DNA of 64,000 nucleotides from Cephalotus follicularis (taxonomy: Eukaryota > Streptophyta > Magnoliopsida > Oxalidales > Cephalotaceae), in contig BDDD01000712.1 in the NCBI GenBank assembly GCA_001972305.1, forward strand, positions 1 through 64,000. Direction: 5' to 3'. The translations under genes and the position numbers were made by a program. Under the pieces are notes generated by a model. The model was given only the letters and a program-made list of their open reading frames with translations. It was not told where the DNA came from and ran no database searches. Within the stretch, counting starts at the first letter, position 1, and every line of letters starts with the position of its first letter. Below are positions 60,682 through 64,000 of this stretch, one piece after another.

Positions 60682-61950
60682 TGTTAGCCTTTGCCATCCC
60701 GGTTAATTACGTTTACATATGTTATTTTGATGATTAACAAACATAGATTACTTGTATGCATAATTCTTTAAGTTATAACTTCATATACTCACTTGATTTT
60801 ATGTCCAAAGTTGTGCCAAGAACATTTATGCAGATACAGGCCAATCCAGCCGACTGGTGAGCAATCCAGTCGACTGCCCAAGGTTAAGTAGTCGACTCCC
60901 AGAGAATGTAGTCGACTGTTTCTTCAACCAAACTCAGAATCTGCAGGAACACCAATCCAGTCGACTACCACAGGGGTCCAGTCAACTGCCAGGCAAATCC
61001 AGTCGACTGCCACAGGGCATCAGTCGGCTGCCATGGGTACAAAATCAGGCAGTAGCTTCTATATCTTTTCAACACCCAATCCAGCCGACTGAAGCAGGGC
61101 ACCAGTCGACTGCCAGAGGATCCAGTCGACTGCCAGGGAATCCAGTCGACTGTTTTCAATTGTGCAAAATCAGGCAGTAGCTTTTGTAATCTCCAAATTC
61201 AGCTCAACAGCCGACTGGAACAGAGCATCCAGTCGACTGCCCGCCAGACCAGTCGACTGCCTACAGGATCCAGCCGACTGCCCACTCCCAACGGCTATAT
61301 TCAAATGTACGCGCCATCAAACCAGCCGACTACCGTACAAATCCAGCCGACTGGATTTGTAAAAGACAGTTAAAAATAGATCCGTTGGAGGCTCAACTAT
61401 AAGAGGAAAATTAGAGCTCTTGCACAAGTGATCAAGCATTCAAGTCTCATATTCTCTCAAGTTATCTCAAGTACTATACCAAGCTTTCAAACAATCAAAA
61501 GAGATCAATCCAAAGCAATCCTACACATTACAAAGCTTTATTCTTACATTTCATATACACTTGTAGCTTTGTTTAAAGTGAGCTAAAATTGTAAAACAAA
61601 TTCCTACGAATTTTTAACATTCAAACTACTACTTTCACACATACAAGAGAGGCTGTCTCTTGTATTGCTCGGTTGGAGCAAAGTTGTAATTCGCTTGGTT
61701 GGAGCGAAAGTTGTTGGAGCTCGATTGGAGTTCCAAGCCAGGATTGGGGCATACCTAGTGAATACTCAAGGGGAGGCCTTGGGGAGTGGACGTAGGCGGT
61801 TTGCCGAACCACTATATATCCGTTTGCAATCTCTAAACCCTACACTCTTTACATTTCCGTAATTGTGTGTTTGTGTTTATTGAATTATTTTGTGGTATAA
61901 TCGCTAGTAATTTTTATAAGTCTATTCACCCCCCCTCTAGACTTCCTACA
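60682..61950 (+). mobile_element. Solo LTR (SIRE-like copia, 1.27 kb) inside the T2 3' LTR
   Basis: The ends are TGTTAGCCTTTGCCATCC and CTCTAGACTTCCTACA. Flanks ACTTG and ACTCG form a 5-bp duplication with one change. A TATA-like box (ACTATAAGAGGA) lies at about 61397. The CACCCCCCCTCTAGACTTCC end is typical of SIRE-lineage copia LTRs. No internal region remains. More than a third of the LTR is a motif array. Confidence 0.82.
60846..61353. repeat. CAGTCGACTG motif array, 18 units phased at 20-22 bp
   Basis: Core cytosines lie at 60851, 60871, 60893, 60913, 60962, 60983, 61004, 61025, 61086, 61107, 61127, 61147, 61212, 61234, 61254, 61275, 61327 and 61348. Thirteen of seventeen gaps are 20-22 bp; the others are 49, 61, 65 and 52. 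Between the words the sequence varies, apart from a twice-used CAAAATCAGGCAGTAGCTT. The array ends about 50 bp upstream of the TATA-like box. Confidence 0.88.
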
Positions 61951-64000
61951 ACTCGTCGTATCATGCTTGCTCCCGGGTTTAGTGGAGGATGGATTATCTC
62001 ATTACCATTTGGATTTATCCTAAAGCATAATGCGGGGTTCGTGCTAAGGAGCATGAGACTGAACAGACCCACCATAGGAAACCTATTTGGAAAGTCATAC
62101 CTATGTCAATAGGATTCCTATAGTCTCTGTACTGTATAGTCTATGGTGACTAGTAAACCATTCGTGGAGCTACGTTGTATCGTTAGACCTGAGCAGCTGG
62201 CATGCAATGTGTTGTAACTGCTTGGCTTTGATTTTCGCCTTCCCCAGCACTAGCCACGTGCTGGCAAAAGGGTTTTCTTTGGGCCTTGTGGGAGCTTCAT
62301 TGAGATGTATGGGCGAGTTCGCAATAAGGGATCGTCACGCCCGTATGAAAGGTGATCGACTCTATATTATTTATGTTCGTTGAGATCATAAAACCCTGAT
62401 CAGGTATAGGCAGACTGGAAACGGGGTTTCCGGGGATGTTTTCCCAAAGTCTCAATGCGTACTTGAATCTATAGTTATCGCGACTTTACCTAGGGGTGAC
62501 ATTATTCCGAACCCTAGGTCGTGATCGGAGATAAGTATGATGTAGGATACGTGACACATATCCCGATGACTGGATAAAGTACTGGTTTAACCGGATATCG
62601 ACTTATAGACGTAGTTAATTCTACGGATCCGGGGGGTGATGGGATTCACACCGGGGTCATTCTGATAGCGGGGGCTATCAGGGTGATCGTACCATAACTA
62701 CTGGGATGTTCTGGGAAATTTATAGTCGTACTGGATTCAAACCGGGCTTTTGGGTCCCACCTAATTATTGGAAAAGCGATGCATGCTACACACATGCTAG
62801 ATTTTCAGAAAATGTAGTTTTAACTAGTATATATTAATTTGACATTAGTGGTTTATTTATTTATTTTATTTACCACCATATTGTCATTTTGATATATTAA
62901 GAGAAACCACAGTGGGAGTATGTTTAACATACGATATGGGGGGCACGTACTTTAAACTAAAGAGAGATATTATATATTAATATATAATAGAGAAAGAGAT
63001 ATTGATTTTGACTAAGTCAAAATCCACACATATGAAAAACCAACCCATTTGTCACGGGTCTTGGCGCACGGGCAACGCACTTAGGAGAGAAACGCACGCG
63101 TAGCGTGCACAGCGCCTGGATGGCGCGATCTCGGCCGGAGAAGACGACGTGGTGACGTCAGTGGCCGGGGAAAGAGGCCGGCTTTTATCCACGGTAAGCC
63201 TCTTCTCCTTCTCTCCCCGTTTTCTCTTCTCTCTCTCTCTCTCTGTTTTTTGGCCCGACGCTTTGTGCGTCTCCCACTGTCGGCTCCTCTTCCGCCGTCG
63301 ACAGTCATCGTAGGTGGTGCCAAGCTTTGGCTCTACCCACCTTGACCCTAGATTAGGCTTTTCCCAGTGTTTTCCGTTCATTTTGTGGCCGGATGCGTTG
63401 TTCTGAGTTGACTCTACCGAGTCGACTCACTGTGTGCCGTGACTTGGCGTTTCAGCCCACGTCACGGCGAGTCTCAGCTACCGGTGCGTTTGTTGGGGTG
63501 TTGCCATTCATATATGTCACCGCCAGTCAATGACACGTTGACCGAGTTGCACTGAGTCCGAACTCAGTGAGTCGCCACCGCTGTTCGCGCCTTCCGGGGC
63601 GCTTCTTGGCACCTCTCCTCTAGAAATGGGCTGAGCAGATTTTTTGGAGTCCGTTGGTGTCTTGGTTGAAGTTTTCATGGACTAGCCAAAAACCGGCAGT
63701 GGAGCCAGTAACCGGCAGTTGCTTCGACAAGCGTGTAGCGGCAAAGTGATGGAGCCGCCAACGTTGGTATGGTATCTAATCTTATGTTTTTTATTGTTTA
63801 CCGAATTGGTTTCGGTTAAGTGGATGTATGGTTGTCTTTACGGTTTGTTCGATTCAATATTAAACAGGGATCCTAGGCGCATAGATTTTGTTAGTAAGAT
63901 GTAATTTTGAACCTTGACTTGTAGTCTTTGTGTTTTTGAAAAATTAAAATTATACACACTTGCATCCTAGACCCAAAATCGACCGGGACCCTTCCCGGGA

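Larger units (their letters stand above)
60284..64000 (+). mobile_element. 3' LTR of copia T2, split by a solo LTR, cut by the window edge
   Basis: It starts TGTTAGAGTAGGGGTGTCC. Without the insert (60682-61950 plus a 5-bp duplication) 2,443 bases are present, against 2,444 in the 5' LTR, so only the last few bases lie outside the window. The right-hand target duplication therefore cannot be read. Confidence 0.9.

Noticed and set aside
60846..61353. ORFs of 64-107 codons rich in SRLP/STG repeats over the motif array
   Set aside because: The repeat-like peptides come from the 20-22 bp words in a non-coding LTR promoter region; both strands give similar ORFs.

Overview
The window looks like nuclear DNA of a eudicot plant. 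It holds decayed plant genes with introns (an LRR receptor kinase, ribosomal protein S29, an MO1-like FAD monooxygenase) in a dense stack of nested plant transposable elements (Ty1/copia, Ty3/gypsy, Tat-type gypsy, hAT, MULE, CACTA, MITEs). The species cannot be fixed from the sequence. No protein-coding host gene in the window appears intact; the only clean non-polyprotein ORF of note is a small GRF zinc-finger gene that probably belongs to a MULE.

Layout. 1-9.7 kb: low-copy DNA with an internally deleted LRR-XII receptor kinase (minus strand), two local tandem duplications, a three-exon RPS29 copy disabled by a 4-base deletion, and the 3' part of an FAD monooxygenase pseudogene. 9.7-11.1 kb: a CT/GA-rich fold-back with long inverted arms and a 58-bp tandem repeat. 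11.12-32.82 kb: remains of gypsy family A. One LTR with a primer-binding site lies at 11120-12958, a decayed reverse transcriptase/integrase remnant at 22745-23620, and a second LTR at 23639-32823. Between and inside these sit a Tat-type 3' end (antisense ORF, two minisatellites, LTR), a truncated hAT, a MULE pseudogene with a tandemly duplicated GRF-finger segment and a MITE, and two nested solo LTRs (25135-31827 containing 25353-28243), both with matching 5-bp target duplications. 32.82-39.4 kb: a SIRE-like copia pol and its LTR, the LTR split by another solo LTR.

39.5-52.5 kb: a CACTA (En/Spm) TNP2-type pseudogene on the minus strand, split by a complete minus-strand Tork-type copia element (40806-51520, TSD CTCAC, two LTRs, tRNA-Met primer site, decayed gag-pol) that carries a 359-bp MITE. 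52.7-64 kb: another decayed copia element whose 3' LTR runs to within a few bases of the window edge and contains a solo LTR (60682-61950).

The most striking signal crosses element families. Short palindrome-like motifs with a TCGA or TCAA core recur at about 20-22 bp (two turns of B-DNA), while the sequence between motifs usually differs. Such arrays occur in a hAT 5' region, gypsy LTRs, SIRE and Tork copia LTRs and leader, and a copia solo LTR. In four elements the array lies upstream of a TATA-like box. One element's two LTRs differ by what look like whole motif units. This resembles clustered binding sites for a DNA-binding factor. I know of no name for it, and its function is inference.
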